Positions 1 through 10,900 of a stretch of DNA of 64,000 bases are shown piece by piece; within the stretch, counting starts at the first letter, position 1; each line of letters begins with the position of its first letter. The notes beneath the pieces are model-generated. The model was not told where the DNA came from, did no database searches, and saw only the letters and a program-made list of their open reading frames with translations. Position numbers and translations under genes: made by a program. Source of the stretch: JALCLA01 sp965653565 (lineage in GTDB: Bacteria; Pseudomonadota; Gammaproteobacteria; Xanthomonadales; Xanthomonadaceae); NCBI GenBank assembly GCA_965653565.1, contig CBFHAI010000001.1:225709-289708 (forward strand), given 5' to 3'.

Positions 1-81
1 GAGCAGCATGGCGAAGGTCGAATCTTTCTTGATGTTGATGGACGCAATCGAATCCATCACCACGACGATATCGAGCGGCAT
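1..81 (-). CDS. gshB: Glutathione synthetase, N-terminal fragment (cut by window edge)
   Basis: Only the first 27 codons are present, reading leftward off the window from an ATG at 79-81. The peptide begins MPLDIVVVMDSIASINIKKD, which matches the start of bacterial GshB (the E. coli protein has VMDPIANINIKKDS in the same place). GshB joins gamma-glutamylcysteine and glycine with ATP to make glutathione. It is divergent from pilG, and the gshB-pilG neighbourhood also occurs in Pseudomonas and xanthomonads. The rest of the gene lies outside the window. Confidence 0.85.
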   Translation of the reverse strand, partial: MPLDIVVVMDSIASINIKKDSTFAMLL

Positions 82-256
82 GCTCGCGCTCCCTGCGACT
101 TGATGCTGCCTTCGGGCTGGACGCGCCGTAGCAGTGGCCGGGGTCTATACTAGCATTCGCAGTGATGCGCGCTTGACAGCCCCGGCGAACGCTGGGATAT
201 AGGCGGTTACCACGAAAGTGCTGCGTGCAGGCGCGGAAGCCTCTGGGGGACGCTGA
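82..256. promoter_or_regulatory. Divergent gshB/pilG intergenic region
   Basis: This 175-base gap separates two divergent genes and so must hold the promoters of gshB and of the pilG operon. A G-rich ribosome binding site (TGGGGGA) lies shortly before the pilG ATG. I could not assign convincing -35/-10 boxes by eye. Confidence 0.5.
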
Positions 257-658
257 ATGGAAGAGATGGAAAACTCAGGCGGGTTGACCGGCCTGAAAGT
301 GATGGTCATCGATGATTCGAAGACCATCCGACGCACGGCCGAAACCCTCCTCAAGAAGGAAGGCTGCGACGTGGTCACGGCGACCGATGGCTTCGAGGCG
401 CTCGCCAAGATCGCCGATCATCAGCCGCAGATCATTTTCGTGGACATCATGATGCCCAGGCTGGACGGTTATCAGACCTGTGCACTGATCAAGAACAACC
501 AGCTGTTCCGCGGTACGCCGGTGATCATGCTGTCCTCCAAGGACGGCCTGTTCGACAAGGCCAAGGGACGGATCGTGGGGTCCGAGCAATACCTCACCAA
601 GCCGTTCACCCGCGAAGAGCTGCTTTCCGCGATCCGACGCTACGTCGACCGCAAGTGA
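257..658 (+). CDS. pilG: Twitching motility response regulator PilG
   Basis: A single-domain CheY-like receiver of 133 residues. The acidic pocket is in VMVIDDSK, the phosphoacceptor is D63 in FVDIMMPRLDG, and the conserved lysine is in YLTKPF. In Pseudomonas, PilG is phosphorylated by ChpA and promotes type IV pilus extension and cAMP signalling. It is the first gene of the pilGHIJK-chpABC operon, 24 bases before pilH. The ATG at 257 follows a G-rich ribosome binding site. Identity is well supported by domain plus gene order. Confidence 0.95.
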   Translation: MEEMENSGGLTGLKVMVIDDSKTIRRTAETLLKKEGCDVVTATDGFEALAKIADHQPQIIFVDIMMPRLDGYQTCALIKNNQLFRGTPVIMLSSKDGLFDKAKGRIVGSEQYLTKPFTREELLSAIRRYVDRK

Positions 659-682
659 TATAGGCCACGACAGGGGAAAACG

Positions 683-1048
683 ATGGCCCGCATCCTGATC
701 ATTGACGATTCGCCCACCGACACCAAGGTATTCACCACGGTGCTGGAGAAGAACGGGCACGAGGTACTGGCGGCCGGTTCGGCCGAAGACGGCATCGAGA
801 TGTGCAAGCGCGAGCTGCCCGACCTGGTGCTGATGGACGTGATCCTGCCCGGCATGAACGGTTTCCAGGCGACCCGCTCGCTGTCGCGCGATCCGGCGAC
901 GAGCGCGATCCCGATCATCATCATCAGCACCAAGAACATGGAAACCGACCGCGTCTGGGGCCTGCGGCAGGGCGCCAAGGATTACCTGGTCAAGCCGCCG
1001 TCCGAACGCGAACTGATCAACCGCATCAACGCCCTGTTGCCCGCCTGA
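683..1048 (+). CDS. pilH: Twitching motility response regulator PilH
   Basis: A second stand-alone receiver (121 residues) with ILIIDDSPTD at the start, phosphoacceptor D52 in LMDVILPGMNG, and lysine in YLVKPP. PilH is thought to act as phosphate sink or counterpart of PilG in pilus control. A GGGG ribosome binding site precedes the ATG, and pilI follows after 16 bases, so the genes are very likely co-transcribed. Confidence 0.95.
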   Translation: MARILIIDDSPTDTKVFTTVLEKNGHEVLAAGSAEDGIEMCKRELPDLVLMDVILPGMNGFQATRSLSRDPATSAIPIIIISTKNMETDRVWGLRQGAKDYLVKPPSERELINRINALLPA

Positions 1049-1064
1049 CGACGCCGCCCAACCG

Positions 1065-1613
1065 ATGGTCACCGCCGCCGCCTCCCGCCCCTACGATGTG
1101 CTTGCCGATTACGAGCGGCGCAGTCTTTCGCATGTGGCCGGCCTGCCCGAGCAGATCGAAGCGCCCGGCCTGTGGCGCGGCATCGGCTTCCGGCTGGGCA
1201 CGCGCAACCTGGCCGCCGGCTTCGGCGAGGTGGTGGAAATCATCACCCTGCCGCCGCTGACACCGGTGCCGGGCGCCGAGATCTGGCTGCTGGGCGTGGC
1301 CAACATCCGCAGCAACCTGCTGCCGGTGGTGGACCTCAAACTCTTCATGGAAGGCGAGCGCACGGTGCAGCACGAATCGACCCGCGCGCTGGTGGTGAAA
1401 CAGACCGGCGGCAATGTCGCGGTGCTGATCGACGAACTGTTCGGCCAGCGCAACTTCACCGACGCCAACAAGACCGAACTCGACGGCATCGACGACGGCC
1501 GCTACGGCACTTTCGTCAAACAGGCCTATCGCCTGGGCGACACGGTGTGGGGCGTTTTCAGCATGGCGCTGCTTGCACGCACGCCGGAATTCCGCCAGGC
1601 CGCGGCGGCCTGA
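1065..1613 (+). CDS. pilI: CheW-like adaptor PilI
   Basis: A 182-residue CheW-domain protein. It has the usual pattern of a strand ending in VVEIITLPPLTPVPG, then WLLGVANIRSNLLPVVDLK, and a closing WGVFSMALLA strand. PilI couples the receptor PilJ to the kinase ChpA. The ATG at 1065 is chosen over a longer out-of-frame ORF because it fits family length and sits just after pilH. Confidence 0.93.
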   Translation: MVTAAASRPYDVLADYERRSLSHVAGLPEQIEAPGLWRGIGFRLGTRNLAAGFGEVVEIITLPPLTPVPGAEIWLLGVANIRSNLLPVVDLKLFMEGERTVQHESTRALVVKQTGGNVAVLIDELFGQRNFTDANKTELDGIDDGRYGTFVKQAYRLGDTVWGVFSMALLARTPEFRQAAAA

Positions 1614-1643
1614 CGCAAGCACTTACTGGGGCGAGGTAGAAAA

Positions 1644-3719
1644 ATGAGCACTTTGGGCGCCGGCACCGGCAAGGAACGCAGCGGGGCGATCAATTTCTGG
1701 ATCTTCCTGCTGGTCGCAGCGTTGATCGTATTGGGCGCGAACTTCTACATGGCGGCCGACAAGAACGCCCAGGAGAACAAGGCCCGCGACCGCATCGCCG
1801 ACATCCAGGTGCTGTCGCAGCAGATCGCCAAGTTCGCGCAGGAAGCCGCCAGCGGCGGTTACGAAGCCTTCGCCGAACTGCAGGCCACCAAGGACCGCAT
1901 CCAGCTCGATCTGGACGTGCTGCGCTACGGCAGCACCGACGAGCTGATCGCCAAGGCCGGCGCCGACGAGCGCGAGGCCTTCACCGGCATTCCCGCCTAC
2001 GAGCGCGAGGCCGGCGTGCAGGATCCGCTGGCCCGCCTGGTGACGATCTGGGGCCCGATCGAACAGGACGCGAAAAACATTCTCGACCGCCAGGAACTCG
2101 TGCTGGGCCTGTCGGAAACCGCCAGCGCCTTCTCGGCCACCGTGCCGCAGCTGCAGGCGCAGATGGACGAAGTGGTGCGCTCGATGGGTGAATCCGGCGC
2201 CACCTCGACGCAGATCTACACCGCGGTGCGCCAGATCGTGCTGGCCGACCGCATGCTGCGCTACGTGACCGAAATCCTGCAGGGCGGTGCCGGCGCGGTC
2301 TCGGCCGCCGACCGCTTCTCGCGCGACGCCACCATGTTCGGCCAGGTGCTCACCGGCCTGCAGGAAGGCAACGCCGAACAGGGCATCGCGCGCGTCGCCA
2401 GCCCCACCGCACGCGCCACGCTCGGCCAGGTGGCGGAGCTCTACACCGGCGTGCAGGAAGACGTCGAAACCATTCTCAACGCCTCCACCGAATTGCTCGA
2501 AGTCAAAGAAGCGTCGGACGAAATCTTCATCGGTTCGGCCGAACTGCTGGAAGGCGCGCGCAACCTCAACGCCGCCTTCGCCAACCTGCCGGCCTCGCGT
2601 CCATTCCCCAGCCTGTGGATCGGCATTGCGGCCGGTGCCGCCGCGCTGCTCGGCATCATGGGCCTGCTGTTCACCCTGTACCGCGACCAGGCCAAGCGCT
2701 TCGCCGTGACGCAGGAATTGAACCAGCGCAACCAGGAAGCCATTCTGCGACTGCTGGACGAAATGGGTTCGCTCGCCGAAGGCGATCTCACCGTCCGCGC
2801 CACGGTTACCGAAGACATCACCGGCGCGATCGCCGACTCGATCAACTTCGCCGTCGAAGCGCTCCGATCGCTGGTTACCACGATCAACGAGACCGCCGTG
2901 CAAGTGGCTGCCGCCGCGCAGGAAACGCAGGCCACCGCGATGCACCTGGCGGAAGCCGCCGAGCATCAGGCGCAGCAGATCACGTCGGCCTCGGCCGCGA
3001 TCAACGAAATCGCGGTTTCGATCGACGAAGTGTCGAAGAACTCGGCCGAATCGGCCGACGTGGCGCAGCGCTCCGTGCAGATCGCCGCGAAAGGCGCCGA
3101 AGTGGTGCGCCAGACGATCCAGGGCATGGACTCGATCCGCGACCAGATCCAGGAAACCTCGAAACGCATCAAGCGCCTCGGCGAGTCGTCGCAGGAAATC
3201 GGCTCGATCGTGGAACTGATCAACGACATCGCCGAGCAGACCAACATCCTCGCGCTGAACGCCGCTATTCAGGCCGCCTCGGCCGGTGAAGCGGGCCGCG
3301 GATTCGCGGTGGTGGCCGACGAAGTGCAGCGCCTCGCAGAACGCGCCTCGAACGCCACCAAGCGAATCGAAACGCTGGTGCAGACGATTCAGTCCGACAC
3401 CAACGAAGCGGTGTCGTCGATGGAACAGACCACCGCCGAAGTGGTGGCCGGTGCCCGCCTGGCGGAAGACGCGGGCCTGGCGCTGGGCGAGATCGAAAAG
3501 GTGTCGAACGATCTGGCCGACCTGATTCAGAACATCTCGGAAGCCGCACGCCAGCAGTCGGCTGCGGCCACGAATATTTCCGCCACGATGAACGTGATTC
3601 AGGAAATCACCACGCAGACCTCGGTGGGTGCGAGCCAGACGGCCGAGTCGATCGGCAACCTGGCCCAGCTCGCCGCCGACCTGCGCCGTTCGGTGGCCGA
3701 CTTCAAGCTGCCGGGCTGA
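1644..3719 (+). CDS. pilJ: Type IV pilus methyl-accepting chemotaxis protein PilJ
   Basis: A 691-residue membrane chemoreceptor. A transmembrane helix at about residues 15-37 is followed by a helical periplasmic sensor region with tandem PilJ-type modules, a second transmembrane helix at about 325-345, a HAMP linker and a long coiled-coil signalling domain. The conserved hairpin tip lies near residues 530-560 ([20 protein letters not shown]). PilJ senses pilin retraction and other cues and controls ChpA through PilI. It lies between pilI and pilK. Confidence 0.95.
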   Translation: MSTLGAGTGKERSGAINFWIFLLVAALIVLGANFYMAADKNAQENKARDRIADIQVLSQQIAKFAQEAASGGYEAFAELQATKDRIQLDLDVLRYGSTDELIAKAGADEREAFTGIPAYEREAGVQDPLARLVTIWGPIEQDAKNILDRQELVLGLSETASAFSATVPQLQAQMDEVVRSMGESGATSTQIYTAVRQIVLADRMLRYVTEILQGGAGAVSAADRFSRDATMFGQVLTGLQEGNAEQGIARVASPTARATLGQVAELYTGVQEDVETILNASTELLEVKEASDEIFIGSAELLEGARNLNAAFANLPASRPFPSLWIGIAAGAAALLGIMGLLFTLYRDQAKRFAVTQELNQRNQEAILRLLDEMGSLAEGDLTVRATVTEDITGAIADSINFAVEALRSLVTTINETAVQVAAAAQETQATAMHLAEAAEHQAQQITSASAAINEIAVSIDEVSKNSAESADVAQRSVQIAAKGAEVVRQTIQGMDSIRDQIQETSKRIKRLGESSQEIGSIVELINDIAEQTNILALNAAIQAASAGEAGRGFAVVADEVQRLAERASNATKRIETLVQTIQSDTNEAVSSMEQTTAEVVAGARLAEDAGLALGEIEKVSNDLADLIQNISEAARQQSAAATNISATMNVIQEITTQTSVGASQTAESIGNLAQLAADLRRSVADFKLPG

Positions 3720-3812
3720 GCCGCGGCGCACTGAAATCGCCGCGCCGAAAGCATTTAATCGGTACTGATCGCCGTAGTCACGGTCTTGGAAACACGGGAG
3801 TTCTCGAGCGGC

Positions 3813-4760
3813 ATGTCGATGGCAGCGAGCCGGGCACTGCAGTCCACCGCGCATCCGCAGATGGATGACGTCGAGTTCGAGCGCTGGGTACGGCTGCTCG
3901 AAGCGCGCACGGGCGTCACCGTGCCGCTCGAGCGCAAGCCGTTCCTGGTGACGGGCTTGCGTCGCCGTATGCGCGAAACCGGCCACACCGAATTCCAGCG
4001 CTACTACGACGAGCTGCTCGACGGCGCGCGCGGCGCGATGGAATGGGCGGCGCTGGTCGACCATCTGACCGTGCACGAAACGCATTTCTTCCGGCATCCG
4101 CCGTCGCTCGCGCTGATCCGCGACACTTGGCTGCCGCAGTGGCTGGCGAGCGCGCCGGAAGACCAGACGCTGCATGCGCTGTCGGTCGGCTGCTCGACCG
4201 GCGAGGAGGCCTACACGCTGGCGATCCTGCTCGATTCGGCGCTGTCGCAGGTGCTGCCGCAACGCCGCTACGGCGTCACCGCCACCGATGTCAGCCAGCC
4301 CGCGCTCGCCGTCGCGCGCCAGGCGACCTACCCCAATCACCGTCTCGACGAGATTCCCCAGGTCTATCGCGACAGCGCGGTCGAACCCATCGAGGGCGAC
4401 CAGTTCCGCATCAACGAACGCCTGCGCAAGCGGGTGGGTTTCGCCTGCGTGAACCTGTTGCACGCCTCGCGCGCGCCGCTGCGGCGGCTCGACCTGATCT
4501 TCTGTCAGAACGTACTCATCTACTTCGCGCGTGAGCGCCGTGGCGAACTGCTCGACGGGCTCGCCCGTCTGCTGCGTCCGAACGGACTCCTCGTGCTCGG
4601 GCCGGGCGAAGTCACCGGCTGGAGCCACCCGCAGCTCGCGCGCACCGGCGGGCGCCAGACCCTGGCGTATCTGCGTAATCCGAAAGAGACCGAAGGGCCT
4701 GCTCCCGGTCACCAGGCAGGCCGCGCCGAGCGTGTGGACGCGAAGCGCAAGGAAGAATGA
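3813..4760 (+). CDS. pilK: CheR-type protein methyltransferase PilK
   Basis: A 315-residue SAM-dependent glutamate methyltransferase expected to methylate PilJ. Seen are an N-terminal helical CheR domain, the SAM loop SVGCSTGEEAYTLAI, and FCQNVLIYF in the Rossmann domain. An upstream in-frame TTG (3786) exists, but the ATG at 3813 is preferred. The last about 20 residues (from EGPAPGHQAG onward) are encoded by one arm of a nested inverted repeat that continues beyond the stop, so the C-terminus was probably altered by insertion of that element. Confidence 0.88.
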   Translation: MSMAASRALQSTAHPQMDDVEFERWVRLLEARTGVTVPLERKPFLVTGLRRRMRETGHTEFQRYYDELLDGARGAMEWAALVDHLTVHETHFFRHPPSLALIRDTWLPQWLASAPEDQTLHALSVGCSTGEEAYTLAILLDSALSQVLPQRRYGVTATDVSQPALAVARQATYPNHRLDEIPQVYRDSAVEPIEGDQFRINERLRKRVGFACVNLLHASRAPLRRLDLIFCQNVLIYFARERRGELLDGLARLLRPNGLLVLGPGEVTGWSHPQLARTGGRQTLAYLRNPKETEGPAPGHQAGRAERVDAKRKEE

Positions 4761-4958
4761 GAGAGTTTATGTCGATAAACGACCGAATGATGACGCAGCG
4801 ATGCGCGTCCACACACTCGGCCCGAAGGGTTGCCGCTCACAGGCCGTCATGCGGCGCCGCGCGGCTTGACCTTGCGCCGGCAAGGCGCGGCGCCGCGCAA
4901 CACCACCTGACGGCCTGTGAGCGGCAACGCGGCCTGCCTGGTGACCGGGAGCAGGCCC
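4695..4958. repeat. Nested inverted-repeat element between pilK and chpA
   Basis: Four pairs of complementary arms are visible. 4695-4724 pairs exactly with 4929-4958 (30 bp). 4725-4742 pairs with 4804-4821 (18 bp, one mismatch). 4829-4849 pairs exactly with 4908-4928 (21 bp). 4851-4862 pairs with 4885-4896, closing on a small CTTGC/GCAAG hairpin. The inner arms fold as one hairpin of 100 bases. The element covers the end of pilK and ends just before the chpA ATG at 4963, so it could attenuate or uncouple chpA expression. No transposase is present; it may be a non-autonomous palindromic element. Confidence 0.8.
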
Positions 4959-4962
4959 TGAC

Positions 4963-7900
4963 ATGAGGCTGCAAGACGACATCGACTTCACCACCCTGAC
5001 CTGGGTCAAGGCGGAGCTCGACGAAACGCTCAAACAGGCGCGCCACGCGCTCGAGGCGTACGTCGAAGATCCGACCGACGCCAGCCAGATGCGTTTTTGC
5101 GCCACCTACCTGCACCAGGTGCAGGGCACGCTGCGCATGGTCGAGCTGTACGGCGCGGCGATGGTCACCGAGGAGATGGAGCACCTCGCCAGCGCGCTGC
5201 TCGAGAACGACGTCAAGGAACGCGACGAAGCCTACGCCGTGCTGATGCGCGGCATCGTGCAGCTGCCCGACTACCTCGAGCGCCTGCAGACCGGCCACAA
5301 GGACATCCCGATCGTCCTGCTGCCGCTGCTCAACGATCTGCGCGCGGCGCGCGGCGAGAAGGGCCTGTCGGAGATCGTTCTCTTTACTCCCGATCTGACG
5401 CGGCCGCTGCCGCTGTCGGCGAAGGGCCCGCTGCAGTCGCTGCCGGAACTCGAACTGCGCCACATTGCCGAGCAACTGCGCGGCCAGTTCCAGCTCGCGC
5501 TGCTCAACTGGTTCCGCAACATCGACGCCGACACCAACGTCGCGAAGATCGCGCAGGTCTGCGACAAACTCGTCGCGCTGGTTTCGCAGGAAGAAGCGCG
5601 CCGCCTGTTCTGGGTGGCCGCCGGCGTGATGGATGCGCTGCGCGCGAAGGCCTTCGAACCGAGCCCGCAACTCAAGCAGACCATCGGCAAGGTCGAACGC
5701 GAGGTCAAGCGCCTGGCGGATGCCGGCGAGAACAGTTTCCGGGTCGAACCGCCGCGCGAATTGACGCGCAATCTGCTGTATTTCGTCGCGCACGCGCCGA
5801 CCGAACACGGCCGCATCGGTGAACTGCGGCAGGTCTTCCGCCTCGACACGCTGCTGCCCACCGAAGCCGAGATCGCACACGCGCGCGGCAGCATGAGCGG
5901 CCACAACCGCGCGCTGCTCGACACGGTGTCGGTCGCGATCAAGGAAGATCTGCTGCGCGTGAAAGACGCGCTCGATATGCATCTGCGCACCAGCAACGCG
6001 CAGCCGGCGGAACTGTCGGCGCAGGTCGACGTGCTCGATCGCGTCTCCGACACGCTCGGCATGCTCGGCCTCGGCGTGGCGCGCCGTGTGGTGCAGGAAC
6101 AGCGCACCGCGGTGCATCAGGTCGCCACCGGCACGCGTCCGTCCGACGAAGCCACGCTGCTCGATATCGCCGGCGCGCTGCTCTACGTCGAAGCCTCGCT
6201 CGACGACCAGGTGCAGCATCTGGGCGGCGGCGCGGCCGAAGTCGAAAGCGGCGTGCGCGCGCTGCCGCAGGCCGAAGGCCGCAAGGTGCTCGAAGCGCTG
6301 GTGAAGGAAGCGCAGGCCAACTTCGCGCAGGCCAAGCAGTGCTTCGTCGCGTTCGTCGAATCGAGCTGGGATCACGCGCAGTTGCAGGACGTGCCGCGCC
6401 TGCTCGACGAAGTGTCGGGCGCCATGCGCATCCTGGAATTGAAGGAACCGCCGGAATACCTGCTGGCGATCCGCCGCTTCACCGAAAACGAACTGCTCGG
6501 CCGCCGCCGCGTGCCGAACGGCCAGCAGATGGACACGCTGGCCGACGCGCTGGCGAGCCTGGAGTATTACCTCGACGCCGTGCGCGAACACCGCGCCGGC
6601 CGCGAACGCATACTCGAAGTCACGCGCAACAGCCTCGAAGCGCTGGGCTACTGGCCGATTCCGGCGGAGGAAGCGGCGCGACCGGCCGCGCCGGCACCGA
6701 TCGAGAAACGTGCCGAACCGGTGCCGGAAGCCGCGCCCGTCGCGGAAATCCCGACGCCGTTGCCGGTGGCCGAAATCGAGCCCATCGTGCCGGTGGTTTC
6801 GCAGCCCGTCGCCACGCCGCTGCCGGTGGCACCCGTCGCCAAGTTGCCCGAAGCGCCGAGCGCGCCGACGCCGCAGGTCGGCGAGGCGATCAGCGGCGGC
6901 TTCGAAGCGGCGTCCGATGAAATCGACGAGGAAATCCGCGAAGTCTTCATCGAAGAGGTGCAGGAGGAAATCTCCAACCTCGCCGACCTGCTGCCGCTGT
7001 GGCGCGCGAATCCGCACAATCTCGACAACCTCAAGCCGATCCGCCGCGTGTTCCACACGCTCAAGGGCAGCGGCCGCCTGGTCGGCGCGCTGACGCTCGG
7101 CGAGTTCAGCTGGAAAGTCGAGAACATGCTCAATCGCGTGCTCGACAACACGATCCAGCCCGGCAACGCCGTGCAATCGCTGGTCGAACACGCGCTGCAC
7201 ACGCTGCCGCAGCTGCTCGCCGCGCTACGCGGCGAAGGCGGCGTACACGCCGACATCGAAGGCGTGAAGGCCATTGCCGATCGCCTGGCCGCCGGCGAAG
7301 ACGTCTACTACGAAGCGCCTGCCGCCAAGCTCGCCGAGCCGGTGGTCGAAACGGTGATCGAAGCGCGCGACCTGGCGCCCGAGCCGATTGAAATCGCGCC
7401 CGAACCGGAAGCCGTCGTCGCGCCCGAACCGGAACCGGAACCGGTCGCCCCCGCGATTGCCGACGAAGAACTGCATGCGCCGCCTGCGATCAGCATCGAT
7501 CCGGTGCTGTTCGACATCCTCAAGGCGGAAGTCGCCGGGCATCTGGAAACGGTCGACGAATACCTCGCCAGCTGCGCCGGCGGCACGCGTCCGGCCACCG
7601 ATCCGCTGCTGCGCGCCGTGCACACGATGAACGGCGCCTTCGCGATGACCGACGTGCCGGTGATCACCGAAGTGATCGGCCCGCTCGAAGGCTTCATCAA
7701 GCGCATGCTGGCGCAGGGCACCTCGCCGAGTGCGGCCGGCCTGGCCACGATCGCCGACGCCGCCGCCGCGGTGCGCGCGCTGATGATCGAACTCGAACAG
7801 CCGCGTCCGCGCCTGCCGGATCTGCACGAGCTGGTGGCGCGCGTCAACGCCGAGCGCGATGCGCTGCCCGAGCCGCAAGGGCCATCGGTGCCGCTGCATC

Positions 7901-10900
7901 TGGACATCGAAGAAGAGCACGTGCAGTTGTCCGAAGCGGTGTCGATCGACGCACCGTCGGCCGCCGCGCATGAAGCCGCGCCGGTGGCCGCCGACGAACC
8001 GCCGCGTTTCGCGCCGGAAGAAACCTTCGCCACTTTCGCGGTCGATGGCGTCGATTTCGACGCCGAACTGGCCGCCGCCGCGCTCGACACCGGCCCCGCC
8101 GCGGAAGCGCCGCGCGCACCGCTGGCGGAGCCGTTCGCGACGGAAGATTTCTCGGTCGATCACAGCTTCGACGAAAACCAGATCGACCGCGTGCGCGACG
8201 CCGATTTTCTCGCCGAAACGCCGGCCGCGGAGGCCGCGCAGCCGAGCGAAACCGAGTTCGAAGCCGCCGAAAGCAGCGAGCCGATGGAAGGGCTGGCGGT
8301 GGAAGAAATTCCCGAGCCGCTGGTGTTCGAAGCCATCGAGATCACGCAAGCGGAAATCGATCGTCCCGACCTGGCGACGACCGAATCGCCGCCGTCGGCG
8401 CCCGCCGCGGCCGACGCCTCCGACACGCTCGAATTTGAAGAAATCATCGATTTCGCCGACCTCGCCGCCTTCCACGAGGAAACGCCGCCGGCCGCCGAGC
8501 GCGGCGCCGACCGCACGGCGCAGGAGTTCGAAGCCGAACTGCTCGCACTGGCGGAGATGCAGACGCCGGACGACATCAGCTTCGAATTCGAAATCATCGA
8601 AATGGAAGACCAGGTCGATGCCGCGGCGCCGCTCGCGCCGCCGGCCGACACCCTGGCTTCGAGCGCCGAAGATGCCGCCGCCATCGGTAGCGAAGCGCCG
8701 ACGCCCAGTCCGTACGAAGACCTGGCGTTCGACGCGGTGTCGATCGAGTATTCCCCCGACACCGCGCCCGAAACCGAACCGACTGCGCCGGCGCCCGCCG
8801 CGCCGCAGCGCAGCGACGAGGAACTCGCGCTCGAAGCGATGATCGCCGCCTACGCCGCGGTGCCCGAACCCGAAGCCGAAGCCGCGCCGCCGACCGTCGA
8901 TGCCGACGAACTGGCCGCGGCCGCCGAACTCGACGACGCCGCGACGGCCGAATTCTCCGATTTCGCTGCCTTCGAGACCGTCGACGCCGAGCCCGCGAGC
9001 GAACCCGAAGCGGCGCGAGCCGATCGCAGCGACGAACTGGCCGCCGAAGCCGCGCAAGCCGAAGCCCAGGCGCTGCTCGATCTGGAAACCGCCGCCGCCC
9101 AGGCGCGCGCCGAGGAAGCCGCCGCCGAAGCCCAGGCCCAGGCCGAGCGCGACCTCGAAGCCGCGCGCGCCGAAGCTGCGGCCCGCGAAGCCGCCGACGC
9201 CGAAGCACGCGCCCTCGCCGCCGCCGCCGAAGCGGCGGAACTGGCCGAGCTCGAAGCGCAGATCGCTGCCATCGACGCGCTCGAAGCCGAAGCCCGCCGC
9301 CTGCGCGAAGCCGCCGAACTGGCGCAGGCGCAGCCCGAACCCGCCGCCGCCGAACCCGCCGCTGCCGAATTCGACAGGGCCGAATCCGACACGGCGAGCT
9401 TCGTCCCCGACGAAGCGCTGGCCGATTTCGCCTCGGAAGAAGCGCAATGGCAGGCCGAGACGCCTGCTGCCGCTGCGACACCGGCGCGCAGCACGCCGGC
9501 GCCGGCCGCCGACGCCGCCGCGCTGGCGGCCTTCACCGCGGGCCTGGCGGAAGCCGACGCCGATCCGGACGGCCCGCTGGTGCTGGCCGATCTCGACGAC
9601 GAACTGCTCGACATTTTCCTGGAAGAAAGCGGCGACATCCTCGACCACTCCGACGGCCTGATGGCGCGGCTGCGCGAAAATCCGGCCGATCGCGACATCG
9701 TGGTCGGACTGCAGCGCGACCTGCACACGCTCAAGGGCGGGGCGCGCATGGCCGGCATCGCGCCGATTGGCGATCTGGGCCATGCGATGGAATCGCTGCT
9801 CGAAATCGTCGCCGACGGCCGCCGCGATCTGTCGCGCATCGGCGTGGAAACGCTCGAGCGGGCCTTCGATCGCCTGCACGGCATGGTCACGCGCGTCGGC
9901 GAACGCAAGGCGCTGGCGATGCCGGTGACGCTGATCGATCGCGTCGAGGCGCTGGCGCGCGGCGAAGAGTCGCTGCCCACGCTGGAAACCGCCGCCGCCG
10001 TTGTCCCCGTTGTCGCCGAAGCCGCGTCCGAAAGCGGCGGCGCGATCGCGCTCAGCAAGCCGGTTCCGGCCTTCGGCGCGCTCTCCGAGCCGCTGGCCGA
10101 CGAAGAAGACATCAGCGTCCGCGCGCCGCAGGAACAGATCCGCATCCGCGCCGATCTGCTCGATCGCCTGGTCAACTACGCCGGCGAAGTCGCCATCTAC
10201 CGCGCCCGTCTCGAACAGCAACTGGGCCTGTTCCGCGGCAACCTCGGCGAACTCGACCAGACCACCACACGCCTGCGCGAACAGCTGCGCAAGCTCGAAA
10301 TCGAAACCGAAGCGCAGATCATCGCGCGCTACCAGCGCGAGGCCGAAGTCGGCGATTCGGCCTTCGATCCGCTCGAACTCGATCGCTTCTCCACGCTGCA
10401 ACAGTTGTCGCGCGCGCTGTCCGAATCCGCAGCCGACATCGTCAACCTGCAGAACACGCTGGAAGACCACACGCGCCAGTACGAAACGCTGCTGCTGCAG
10501 CAGTCGCGCGTGTCGTCGGAACTGCAGGAAGGCCTCATGCGCACGCGCATGGTGCCGTTCGACGCGCTGGTGCCGCGCCTGCGCCGCATCATCCGTCAGA
10601 CCGCCGGTGAACTGGGCAAGAAGGCCCAGCTCAAGGTGGAAGGCGCGCAGGGCGAAATGGACCGCAACGTGCTCGACCGCATGACGGCGCCGCTCGAGCA
10701 CATGCTGCGTAACGCGCTTGCGCACGGCCTCGAAACGCCCGAAGTGCGCGCCGCCGCCGGCAAGCCGGAAGAAGGCACGGTGAAGATTTCCGTGCAGCGC
10801 GAAGGCTCGGAAGTGGTGATCACCGTATCCGACGACGGCCGCGGCCTGGATCGCGATGCGATCCGCACCAAGGCGCTCGAACGCGGCCTGATGAAGCCCG

